From: SIG588 sp964515215
GTDB lineage: Bacteria; Bacillota; Clostridia; Oscillospirales; Acutalibacteraceae
Assembly (NCBI GenBank): GCA_964515215.1
Contig: CAZESL010000029.1
Span: 1 to 22,185, forward strand
Direction: 5' to 3'
Length of the DNA stretch: 22,185 nt
Part shown: in pieces, positions 15,597 through 22,108 of the stretch
How positions within the stretch are numbered: position 1 is the first letter of the stretch
Layout: every line of letters begins with the position of its first letter
The notes under the pieces: model-generated
What the model saw: only the letters and a program-made list of their open reading frames with translations
What the model was told of the DNA's origin: nothing
The model's database searches: none
Program-made: the position numbers and the translations under genes

Positions 15597-15626
15597 AAAA
15601 AGCCACCTTAGCGTGGCTTTTTTTCT
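15597..15626 (+). terminator. Terminator/attenuator between rpmH and rnpA
   Basis: AGCCAC (15601-15606) and GTGGCT (15613-15618) form a short stem, flanked upstream by A's and downstream by TTTTTTTCTT. Because no separate rnpA promoter is visible, it probably lowers rather than blocks downstream expression, fitting the far greater need for L34 than for RnpA. Confidence 0.8.
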
Positions 15627-15650
15627 TATCCCCGAAAGGAAGGTGCGGCT

Positions 15651-16001
15651 ATGGCGCGTTTTGCCGTGTTAAAAAGCAACACGGAGTTTCGCACGTTGTA
15701 TTACCGTGGCCGTGCATTCGTGCATCCCGCGGTGATCACCTATGTCCGTAAAAGCCGTGTGAAGGATGAGAACGGACAACCGCTGATCCGTATGGGGATC
15801 ACAACGGGAAAGAAGATCGGCAAAGCCGTCAAGCGCAGCCGTTGCCGCCGTGTGATACGGGCGGCGTACGCTGCATTGTATCCCGAACTTCACGGTGGGT
15901 TTGATATCGTATTTGTCGCGCGTACCCGTCTTTTGTCGATGAAAAGTACCGAACTCGTGCCCGTACTCCGTAAGCATTTGAAAGAGGCGGGTGTGTTGTG
16001 A
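15651..16001 (+). CDS. rnpA: Ribonuclease P protein component
   Basis: Basic 116-residue protein that binds the RNase P RNA and helps it remove the 5' leader of tRNA precursors. The central helix carries the family motif in the form KKIGKAVKRSRCRRVIRAAY (about 59-78), the equivalent of the RNR box. The N-terminal FAVLKSNTEFRTLYYRGRAF and the FDIVFVARTRL strand also match the family. The start follows GAAAGGAAGG. Its stop overlaps the start of yidD by 3 nt. RNase P RNA is not in this window. Confidence 0.95.
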   Translation: MARFAVLKSNTEFRTLYYRGRAFVHPAVITYVRKSRVKDENGQPLIRMGITTGKKIGKAVKRSRCRRVIRAAYAALYPELHGGFDIVFVARTRLLSMKSTELVPVLRKHLKEAGVL

Positions 16002-16282
16002 GGCGGTGTATGATCGCGGCGGTACGTTGGTATCAACGCCGCATTTCGGCACATACGAAGCCATGCTGTCGGTTTACGCCGACATGCTCGCAATATGCGA
16101 TCGAAGCATTTTCGCGCTTTGGTACGGTGCGGGGCGGCCTGCTCGCGCTGTGGCGCATTTTGCGTTGTAATCCCTTCGGCGGACACGGATACGATCCCGT
16201 ACCCGAAACGTTCACGTTCCGCCGTAAAAAAGCGGATGTATTTATGGACGATGCGGAAGCAGACAGTCTGTATGATGAGTAA
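15998..16282 (+). CDS. yidD: Membrane protein insertion efficiency factor YidD
   Basis: Small inner-face membrane-associated protein (94 aa) that assists YidC-dependent insertion. The signature is complete: AAVRWYQRRIS, CRFTPTCSQYAIEAF with three cysteines, and WRILRCNPFGGHGYDPVP. The GTG start (15998) overlaps the rnpA stop, and the protein then begins MRRCMIAAVRWYQ, lining up with the family start; ATG 16010 is the alternative. An acidic tail (DDAEADSLYDE) follows the family domain. The rnpA-yidD-yidC order is conserved in bacteria. Confidence 0.96.
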   Translation: MRRCMIAAVRWYQRRISAHTKPCCRFTPTCSQYAIEAFSRFGTVRGGLLALWRILRCNPFGGHGYDPVPETFTFRRKKADVFMDDAEADSLYDE

Positions 16283-16293
16283 AAGGAGAAAAA

Positions 16294-17544
16294 GTGACCA
16301 TGGGAATGTTTGGTTTTTTGGCAGGACCGCTTGGTTGGATCATGCGGTTGGTGTACAACTGGGTGAACGACTATTTTTTGGCGATCTTTCTGTTCACGTT
16401 GATCATTCGTGTTCTTCTGTTCCCCTTCTCTTTGCAGTCGCAGAAGAAGCAGGCGGACCGTATCCGCTTGGCACCGCGTTTGGAGCGATTGCAGAAGAAG
16501 TATAAGAACGATCCTCAGAAGTTACAGCAAAAACAGCAAGCGCTGTATGAAAAAGAAGGCGTTTCGCTTACCGGCGGTTGCCTGCCGATGATCGTGCAGA
16601 TGATCGTGCTGTTCGGTATTATCGCCGTGATCTACGAACCGCTGACCTATTTGAGTTCGGTGCCCGAAACGGCAGTCAACGCGGCGGTGAGTGCCGTCAA
16701 CGTGGATACCTATGTCAAAGATACCGAAAATTATACGATATCCGAAGACAAAACGACCGCCACGCATAAGGAAACGGGTATTGTGATCGATCTTACGACG
16801 AAGATCGAAAGCAGTAAACTGAATGAAAAGAACTACTATCGCGAAATGTATATGATGCAGGCGATGGAAGAAAACAAGGATGAGATCGTGGCAAGTATCG
16901 CCGGCACGATTACGGGCGATGCGGCCGTTGCAGAAGCCACGGCGGAGAAGTATTACGGCGAGATTTCCGCGATGAGGGACCAATTTAAGTGGGGTGACCG
17001 TTCGTTGCTCCAAAACCCGTGGACACCCGGCCGCGGTTTCGGTGATATCAACATTTTGTGGTTGATCCCGCTGTTGTCGGGTCTTACGGCTGTGATTACG
17101 TCGATACTTTCGTCGTATTTCAACAAGCAGGGCATGAGCGGGGAAAAACAGCCCGGTCAAGGTTGTTCGAACGGTATGATGTTCCTGTTTATGCCGCTTT
17201 TCTCCTTGTACATCTCGTTCACCGTTCCCGGCGGTGTCGGTGTGTACTGGACGTGTTCGAACGTGATTGCTATTGTACAAACGGTGATCTTGAATTTGAT
17301 CTATAACCCCAAGAAGATCCGTGAGCAGGCGGAAAAGGATTATGAAGAGCGTCGTCGTCTGCGCGCGGAAATGAAAAAGAAGCAGACATTGGCCGATGCC
17401 CGCCGTCTGGACGATGAGCGTGAGCGTGCGGAAGATGAAGCTGCTGCCCGTGCCGCCGCCGAGCCGAAAGATGAGAAAAAAGGTAAGAAGAAAACGAAAC
17501 TCAACGGCATTGAAGTCGGCGAAATGAAAGAGAATAACGATTGA
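16294..17544 (+). CDS. yidC: Membrane protein insertase YidC (Oxa1 family) with a large extracellular insertion
   Basis: Inserts and folds membrane proteins, alone or with Sec; 416 aa, clearly longer than the roughly 260-aa Bacillus proteins. The first conserved helix contains FLFTLIIRVLLFPF with the hydrophilic-groove Arg39, followed by a basic coiled hairpin (about 50-90). The helix near MIVQMIVLFGIIAVIYEPL, the pair near 245-270 and FMPLFSLYISFTVPGGVGVY complete the core. About 120 residues (roughly 112-235) are inserted between the second and third core helices. A charged C-terminal tail (about 345-416) probably contacts ribosomes. No lipoprotein signal is visible. The GTG at 16294 is well spaced from AAAGGAG; ATG 16300 is equally possible. 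Confidence 0.93.
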   Translation: MTMGMFGFLAGPLGWIMRLVYNWVNDYFLAIFLFTLIIRVLLFPFSLQSQKKQADRIRLAPRLERLQKKYKNDPQKLQQKQQALYEKEGVSLTGGCLPMIVQMIVLFGIIAVIYEPLTYLSSVPETAVNAAVSAVNVDTYVKDTENYTISEDKTTATHKETGIVIDLTTKIESSKLNEKNYYREMYMMQAMEENKDEIVASIAGTITGDAAVAEATAEKYYGEISAMRDQFKWGDRSLLQNPWTPGRGFGDINILWLIPLLSGLTAVITSILSSYFNKQGMSGEKQPGQGCSNGMMFLFMPLFSLYISFTVPGGVGVYWTCSNVIAIVQTVILNLIYNPKKIREQAEKDYEERRRLRAEMKKKQTLADARRLDDERERAEDEAAARAAAEPKDEKKGKKKTKLNGIEVGEMKENND

Positions 17545-17617
17545 TGTTTACGGAGAACACCACGAACACTACCAACTCCGTTTCATAAAAGAAAAGACCA
17601 CGAAAGGAAGAAACACC

Positions 17618-18487
17618 GTGCGTAAAGAAGTTATTGCACAGGCCTCCACCATCGAGGAGGCACAGGCTGCGGCACTCGCTCAATTAGGGCTGACCGCAGA
17701 CCGCGCGGCTGAGGTCACCTTTGAGACCTTGCAAGAGCCGCAGAAAAAGACGTTTGGTTTGTTCGGCGGCAATCCCGCCGAGGTCAAGGCGATCTGGGAG
17801 GAAAAGCTCTCGCCCGCCGATGCTGCCGCCGCGTATCTGCGTGACGTGCTCGTTGCTTTGGGCGTTGGTGATACCGATGTTTCCGTGACCGAAAACGAAG
17901 ACGGCAACGGTTGTGTGTTGGCACTCACCGGCGAAGATCTCGGTTTTGTGATCGGTCGCCGCGGCGATACGCTGGATGCGTTGCAATATCTCGTGTCGTT
18001 GATCGCCAACCGTCAGAGCGAGGACTACTACCGTGTGACCATTGACATCGGCAACTATCGCGAAAAGCGTGAGCGCTCGCTCACCGGATTGGCAAAAAAG
18101 AATGCGAGTCAAGTCGCCCGTACGGGCCGCCGTATCTCGCTCGAACCGATGAATCCGTATGAGCGTCGCATCATTCACACGGCAGTGCAGAGCGTGAACG
18201 GTGCCACCTCATGGAGTGTGGGCAGTGAACCGAACCGCTACGTCATTATCGGGCCTTCGGACGATAATCCGAACCGTTCCCGCGGCCGCGGCGGCAAGGG
18301 TCGCCGTCCGCAGGAAGGCGACCGTCACGACCGTCGCCGCGACGAGATCACCCCGCCCAAGCGTGAGATCCGTCAGTTTGTTTCCCGCAGCAATCCTCTC
18401 CCGGATGCCGACGGTGCAACCCCGCCCTCCCGCACCGAATCTGCGACCGAATCCAGCGCCACGCTGTACGGCCGCATCAATCTGTAA
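17618..18487 (+). CDS. khpB: Jag/KhpB RNA-binding protein (Jag-N, KH, R3H)
   Basis: RNA-binding protein of 289 aa linked to cell elongation and envelope control in Gram-positive bacteria, acting with KhpA. Jag-N lies at about 1-55, with KKTFGLFGGNPAEVKA. A KH domain follows (about 75-150) with GFVIGRRGDTLDALQYL, IGRRG at 112-116. The R3H domain (about 155-212) has EPMNPYERRIIHTAVQ, with the RxxxH pair Arg183/His187. The remaining 75 residues are a low-complexity basic tail (RGRGGKGRRP, RHDRRRDE), an extra nucleic-acid-binding candidate. The start is GTG 17618 with GAAAGGAAG upstream. The gene follows yidC by 73 nt and ends in a strong terminator, so mnmE is a separate unit. Confidence 0.95.
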   Translation: MRKEVIAQASTIEEAQAAALAQLGLTADRAAEVTFETLQEPQKKTFGLFGGNPAEVKAIWEEKLSPADAAAAYLRDVLVALGVGDTDVSVTENEDGNGCVLALTGEDLGFVIGRRGDTLDALQYLVSLIANRQSEDYYRVTIDIGNYREKRERSLTGLAKKNASQVARTGRRISLEPMNPYERRIIHTAVQSVNGATSWSVGSEPNRYVIIGPSDDNPNRSRGRGGKGRRPQEGDRHDRRRDEITPPKREIRQFVSRSNPLPDADGATPPSRTESATESSATLYGRINL

Positions 18488-18494
18488 AGTATGA

Positions 18495-18534
18495 AATACC
18501 GTCCCGACAAAAAAGTCGGGACGGTATTGTTTTT
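18495..18534 (+). terminator. Terminator of the rnpA-yidD-yidC-khpB unit
   Basis: A perfect 14-bp stem (18495-18508 with 18515-18528) with a 6-nt A loop, followed by a GTTTTTA run. It starts 8 nt after the khpB stop. Confidence 0.93.
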
Positions 18535-18566
18535 ATGTAGGAAATGAGGAAAAAACGGTAAGAACT

Positions 18567-18789
18567 GTAGGGGCGCGCATTGCGCGTCCGTCCCGCGACC
18601 GATCATCAAACCACGGCGGGCGTTGCCTTCCCCTTGAGGGGAAGGTGCCCCGAAGGGGCGGATGAGGTGTTGTGGGACGGCGCCTCGACTGTCCGCGAAA
18701 TCTGCACAAACATCCGCGGGCGGCAATCTGCCGCCCCTACCTATCGCACGATTTATGTTACACGGTAGGGGCGCGCATTGCGCGTCCGT
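18567..18789 (+). repeat. Dispersed palindromic repeat, copy 2 (left flank of the XRE/SLOG cassette)
   Basis: The block starts GTAGGGGCGCGCATTGCGCG and contains the palindrome CCTTCCCCTTGAGGGGAAGG, a GTGCCCCGAAGGGGCG hairpin, the core TGTCCGCGAAATCTGCACAA and GGGCGGCAATCTGCCGCC, and ends in a second GGTAGGGGCGCGCATTGCGC copy. Positions 18618-18789 are near-identical to 19762-19935. Short open frames through it are repeat-encoded and are not called as genes. Confidence 0.88.
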
Positions 18790-18818
18790 TTTCCAATCGA
18801 CCGCGCATCTGCGGCGGG

Positions 18819-19178
18819 TTACTTTTTCGAAAATTCTTTCATTAGGATGTTCAATATCTCTTGTTGGCGATTGGTGAGCCCTGCGCCTTTGACAGACGTA
18901 TCTTTGAATTCAAAAACAAGGGTTTGAAGCACTTGTTTTTGTTGTTCGGTCAAGCCGTCTACGGATACCATCTCCGTTTTATCGATCCCCACCAAGTAGT
19001 CTAGCGATACGTTGAAGATCACCGCAAAATCTACTAAAATGTGCAACGGCGGAATCTTCAGATTGTTTTCGTAACTGCTGATGACCGATTTTGAGCGTTC
19101 TACCCGCCTGCCCAGTTGTTCTTGCGAAAGATGATGTTTTTCCCGTAGTTCCCGAATTCTTAAGCCAAAATCAAACAC
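18819..19178 (-). CDS. XRE-family helix-turn-helix transcriptional regulator
   Basis: DNA-binding regulator of 119 aa. An N-terminal Cro/C1-type HTH spans about residues 4-62: LRIRELREKHHLSQEQLG, then ERSKSVISSYENNLKIP as the recognition helix region, then VDFAVIFNVSLDYLVG. The C-terminal half (63-119) is helical and polar with two similar segments, LTEQQKQVLQTL and LTNRQQEILNIL, perhaps for dimerisation. The start is GTG 19178 with AAGGTGAG just upstream. It is divergent from the SLOG gene across a 126-bp gap, and its base composition is clearly more AT-rich than the housekeeping genes. Likely target: the shared promoter region and possibly the similar site before mnmE (inference). Confidence 0.9.
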   Translation of the reverse strand: MFDFGLRIRELREKHHLSQEQLGRRVERSKSVISSYENNLKIPPLHILVDFAVIFNVSLDYLVGIDKTEMVSVDGLTEQQKQVLQTLVFEFKDTSVKGAGLTNRQQEILNILMKEFSKK

Positions 19179-19229
19179 TTTCTCACCTTCTACCTTGCAA
19201 AGTTTCCTTTTAGAATCATTTTATTCCTA

Positions 19230-19258
19230 TTGTGTTTTCTATTCGAAAACTGTATACT
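19230..19258 (+). promoter_or_regulatory. Promoter of the SLOG gene with overlapping putative operator
   Basis: TTGTGT (19230-19235), a 17-bp spacer and TATACT (19253-19258). The spacer and -10 contain TCGAAAACTGTATAC (19243-19257), a 15-bp word repeated exactly in the mnmE leader at 20376-20390. A regulator bound here would block the promoter. Confidence 0.6.
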
Positions 19259-19304
19259 ATAATTGTTCTCTAATCAAAAACTTTTAAAGAATGAAGGGTC
19301 TAAA

Positions 19305-19760
19305 ATGGAAAACAAGGTCTGTGTTGCTTTTGGTCACCGTGAAATTTTTTGCGAAATCTCGAAACAATTACTTTTACTGATTGAAGAGTTGATTGTGTGT
19401 CACGGAGTAGTTGAATTTTGGACGGGTGGCATGGGGGAGTTTGATGCTGCCTTTTCTTCTGCTGTTCGAAAAATAAAGCAAAAATATCCTCATGTAAAAC
19501 TTTTACTTATTAAACCGTACCGATCTGTTGAAATGAATACGAACAGAAACTACTATACGCAAATGTACGACGAAGTCGTGATTCCGCAAGCCGTGGCAGG
19601 CGTTCATCCAAAAGCAGCTATCACAAAGAGAAACCGATGGATGGTAGATCAATGTGATTTTATGATTACATTTGTACATCGTAATGCGGGCGGTGCTTAT
19701 GCGACTAAGAAATATGCTGTGAGAAAAGGAAAGCAAATTTTTGAATTGTATGAAAAATAG
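19305..19760 (+). CDS. SLOG-domain (Rossmann-like nucleotide-binding) protein
   Basis: Protein of 151 aa resembling the small SLOG-superfamily proteins (DUF1273/YpsA-like). Members are thought to bind nucleotides or nucleotide-derived ligands; no enzymatic role is established. Visible elements: an N-terminal strand and loop VCVAFGHRE, the glycine loop WTGGMGEFDAAF (about 43-54), a strand LLLIKPY, and a C-terminal AGGAYATKKYAVRKGKQIFEL. The start is ATG 19305, with GAAGGG upstream; an in-frame ATG at 19263 sits in the promoter. It is divergent from an XRE regulator, AT-rich like it, and stops 1 nt before a long repeat. It could act in stress sensing or anti-phage defence, but nothing here proves that. 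Confidence 0.8.
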   Translation: MENKVCVAFGHREIFCEISKQLLLLIEELIVCHGVVEFWTGGMGEFDAAFSSAVRKIKQKYPHVKLLLIKPYRSVEMNTNRNYYTQMYDEVVIPQAVAGVHPKAAITKRNRWMVDQCDFMITFVHRNAGGAYATKKYAVRKGKQIFELYEK

Positions 19761-19761
19761 G

Positions 19762-20041
19762 GGGCGTTGCCTTCCCCTCGAGGGGAAGGTGCCCCGAAGG
19801 GGCGGATGAGGTGTTGTGGGACGGGTCTCCCGACCCGTCCGCGAAATCTGCACAAACATCCGCGGGCGGCAGATTGCCGCCCCTACCTACCGCACGATTT
19901 ATGTTACACGGTAGGGGCGCGCCTTGCGCGTCCGTCCCGCGGCCACTTACACACTTACGGCGGGCGTTGTAGGGACATGCGTCCTCGACTGTCCGCGAAA
20001 TTTGCACAAACATCCGCGGGCGGCAGATTGCCGCCCCTACC
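19762..20041 (+). repeat. Dispersed palindromic repeat, copy 3 (right flank of the XRE/SLOG cassette)
   Basis: Positions 19762-19935 are a near-identical direct repeat of 18618-18789. The block continues with a second core, 19935-20040, which is about 92% identical by eye to 20190-20295. Strong hairpins include CCTTCCCCTCGAGGGGAAGG and GGGCGGCAGATTGCCGCCC (19864-19882). The jag-mnmE gap right of the SLOG gene (19761-20327) carries only repeats and no supported gene. Confidence 0.88.
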
Positions 20042-20117
20042 GCGTGAATCGTATTGTGCGGTCGGTCGTGGCAATCCCCCAGTCATTTTCTCCTCGCTTT
20101 GCGACTCGAAAATGCCA

Positions 20118-20137
20118 GCCCCCTTTAACAAGGGGGC
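20118..20137. repeat. Hairpin GCCCCCTT/AAGGGGGC between repeat copies
   Basis: A perfect 8-bp stem with a TAAC loop. Just upstream, CATTTTC and GAAAATG (about 20082-20114) form another inverted repeat. No T tract follows, so it is not a typical terminator and looks like a separate repeat module. Confidence 0.6.
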
Positions 20138-20167
20138 CAAGGGTCACAGCGTCGATTTTAATTGTGC

Positions 20168-20295
20168 GGTAGGGGACGGCGCCTTGACGTCCCGCGGCCA
20201 CCCCCACACTTACGGCGGGCGTTGTAGGGACAGGCGTCCTCGACTGTCCGCGAAATCTGCACAAATGTCCGCGGGCGGCAGATTGCCACCCCTAC
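20168..20295 (+). repeat. Dispersed palindromic repeat, copy 4
   Basis: It begins GGTAGGGGACGGCG and ends CCACCCCTAC. It carries the GGCGGGCGTTGTAGGGACAG and TGTCCGCGAAATCTGCACAA segments; 20190-20295 matches 19935-20040 with about eight differences and no gaps. It lies directly upstream of the mnmE promoter. Confidence 0.85.
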
Positions 20296-20327
20296 GTTTC
20301 TTCCTCTTATATTTTTCTCTGCCCCGA

Positions 20328-20356
20328 TTGACTTTTAACGGCGTATGTTGTACAAT
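20328..20356 (+). promoter_or_regulatory. Promoter of mnmE
   Basis: TTGACT (20328-20333), a 17-bp spacer and TACAAT (20351-20356). The transcript would begin near 20363 and carry a roughly 105-nt leader. Confidence 0.8.
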
Positions 20357-20375
20357 ACGCATATATACGATTTGG

Positions 20376-20405
20376 TCGAAAACTGTATACAAATTGTATA
20401 TACAA
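20376..20405 (+). promoter_or_regulatory. Putative operator in the mnmE leader
   Basis: TCGAAAACTGTATAC (20376-20390) is the word shared with the SLOG promoter. Overlapping it are two palindromes: TATACAAATTGTATA (20386-20400) and TTGTATATACAA (20394-20405). They lie just downstream of the predicted start site, a position suited to a repressor roadblock. Confidence 0.5.
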
Positions 20406-20467
20406 CGGCTAATATTACAAAAATACTATTTTCCTAATACTACCCCCTTTCTATCGAGGTGATATCA

Positions 20468-21841
20468 TTGACACGTTCCGATACCATAGCCGCTATTGCG
20501 ACTCCGCCGGCTCCCGCAGGTCTGGGTGTTATCCGTCTGTCGGGTGACGATGCCGCGACGGTGGCGGATAAGATGTTTCGTCCCGTGACGGCAGGGAAGA
20601 CCCTTGCCGCCATGAGCGGATACACCGCATGTTACGGACACGTATTTGATGCGGAGGGGGATATTGACGAATGCGTGGCGACGGTGTTTCGCGCTCCGCA
20701 CAGTTATACGGGTGAGAACGTGGTGGAACTGTCCTGCCACGGCGGCGTGTATCTGTTGCAACGGGTGTTGCGTGCCGCTTTTGCGGCGGGTGCCCGCCCT
20801 GCGGGTGCGGGGGAATTTACCCGCCGTGCGTTTATGAACGGGAAGATGGATCTGACGGGCGCGGAATCGGTGATGTCGCTGATCGCGGCGGAAGGCCGCC
20901 TGTCGCTGCGCACCGCGTTGGCGGCGCGGGAAGGCGCCGTGTTCCGCTGTCTGAACGGAGTGAAGACGAAACTCGTACAGTTGCTGTCGGGACTTGCGGC
21001 GTTTGTGGATTATCCCGACGAGGATATTCCCGAATTACAGCCTGCGGAACTGCAGGCCACGCTGGACGAAGCCAAGCACACCCTTACCCGTCTGCTTGCC
21101 ACCTTTGATGCGGGACAGATCCTGCAAGGTGGGGTGGATACCGTCATTGTCGGTTGTCCGAACGTGGGCAAATCCACCTTGATGAACCGTCTGACGGGTA
21201 GTGAAAGCAGTATCGTGACCGCCGAGGCGGGCACCACCCGCGACGTGGTGGAACGTACCGCCCGCGCAGGGGATGTCCTGCTCAGGTTGGCGGATACGGC
21301 GGGCATCCACGAAACGGATAATACGGTAGAGGCTATCGGTGTCGAGCGCGCCCGTACCCGTATGCAAACGGCGGCGCTGGTGCTGGCGGTGTTCGACGGC
21401 GCTCGCCCGTTGACCGATGAGGATATCGCGCTGGCCGAAGATGCGGCATCTTCCCACGCGATTGCAGTCATAAACAAAGCGGATCGGCCGTTAGTTATTG
21501 ACGCTGAGTATATTCGAGGTAAATTTAAACATACTGTAATCGTTTCAGCTGCTGAGGACAGCGGTGTGGAACAGTTGATCGCCGCCATTGCCACGGTGAC
21601 GGGTGTCGAGCAACTGCAAAGCGGTAAACCGATCCTGGCAACCGAACGGCAACGCGATTGTGCTTGCCGCAGTTTGGCGGCGGTGGACGAAGCGCTGTCT
21701 GCTCTTGCGGGCGGTATGACGTTGGATGCCGTGACAGTGAGTGTGGATGATGCGGTCGCCGCGATCTTGGAGTTGACGGGAGAACGCGTGACCGAGACGG
21801 TCGTGAACGACGTGTTTGCCCGCTTTTGCGTGGGAAAATAA
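20468..21841 (+). CDS. mnmE: tRNA modification GTPase MnmE
   Basis: K+-stimulated GTPase that with MnmG installs the cmnm5 group on wobble U34 of certain tRNAs; 457 aa. The N-terminal tetrahydrofolate-binding domain (about 1-115) starts RSDTIAAIATPPAPAGLG and has VELSCHGG. Helical regions flank a G domain with G1 GCPNVGKST (229-237), G3 DTAG (276-279) and G4 NKAD (336-339). The chain ends in FCVGK, the conserved C(x)GK tail with the catalytic Cys. TTG 20468 is chosen as the start because GAGGTGAT is properly spaced; GTG 20459 would overlap that ribosome site. In many Bacillota mnmE directly follows jag and precedes mnmG; here it has its own promoter and is followed by repeats, with no mnmG in view. 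Confidence 0.96.
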   Translation: MTRSDTIAAIATPPAPAGLGVIRLSGDDAATVADKMFRPVTAGKTLAAMSGYTACYGHVFDAEGDIDECVATVFRAPHSYTGENVVELSCHGGVYLLQRVLRAAFAAGARPAGAGEFTRRAFMNGKMDLTGAESVMSLIAAEGRLSLRTALAAREGAVFRCLNGVKTKLVQLLSGLAAFVDYPDEDIPELQPAELQATLDEAKHTLTRLLATFDAGQILQGGVDTVIVGCPNVGKSTLMNRLTGSESSIVTAEAGTTRDVVERTARAGDVLLRLADTAGIHETDNTVEAIGVERARTRMQTAALVLAVFDGARPLTDEDIALAEDAASSHAIAVINKADRPLVIDAEYIRGKFKHTVIVSAAEDSGVEQLIAAIATVTGVEQLQSGKPILATERQRDCACRSLAAVDEALSALAGGMTLDAVTVSVDDAVAAILELTGERVTETVVNDVFARFCVGK

Positions 21842-22108
21842 GATTTACGAGTATTTTAGCCGAGGGGAAGGTCGGCCCGTTCAAATCGGGTTCGGATATG
21901 TCTCCTCTGCTTAAGCAGAGGAGACGCATCCGAACCCGCCTAAAACGGTATGATTTCGGCGCTTTTTGATTTGTTGTCGGTGGCAGGCGTCAGCCTCGCC
22001 ACCTTCGCCGCACCAAAAATCGCGCGAAATTCCACTCGTTTTAGGTCGGAGAATGTAAACGGAGCCGATTTTTTCATCGGCAAGGCAAAAGCGCAGTAAA
22101 TCCTTGCG
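21842..22108 (+). repeat. Tandem repeat unit 1 (about 270 bp), hairpin-rich
   Basis: The unit starts GATTTACGAGTATTTTAGCC directly after the mnmE stop. It contains a 52-bp near-perfect palindrome (21887-21938) and then a long imperfect hairpin closed by CCTAAAACG (21939-21947) and CGTTTTAGG (22037-22045), with an apical GGTGGCAGGC/GCCTCGCCACC stem (21979-22003). Two smaller stems follow at 22064-22081 (GCCGAT/ATCGGC) and 22098-22117 (GTAAATCC/GGATTTAC). No gene is supported. Confidence 0.85.
21887..21938. repeat. 52-bp near-perfect palindrome
   Basis: An outer 11-bp arm pair (CGGGTTCGGAT / ATCCGAACCCG) and an inner perfect 24-bp palindrome centred at 21912/21913 (TCTCCTCTGCTT and its complement) are separated by ATG/CGC. 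Only one of 26 pairs is a true mismatch, plus one G-T pair. No T run follows. Confidence 0.9.

Noticed and set aside
18618..19935. Insertion sequence or transposon
   Set aside because: No transposase is encoded between or near the repeats, and the flanks are direct rather than terminal inverted repeats, so only a repeat-bracketed cassette is claimed.
18567..20295. CRISPR array
   Set aside because: Repeats are long, mosaic and irregularly spaced, with no short repeat-spacer periodicity and no cas genes.
19767..20462. Open frame of 231 codons through the jag-mnmE gap
   Set aside because: It consists of translated repeat modules (peptides like SAKFAQTSAGGRLPPL recur) and has no independent support as a protein.
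21842..21929. Minus-strand open frame overlapping the mnmE end
   Set aside because: It lies mostly antisense to mnmE and within the palindrome; no ribosome site or family motif.
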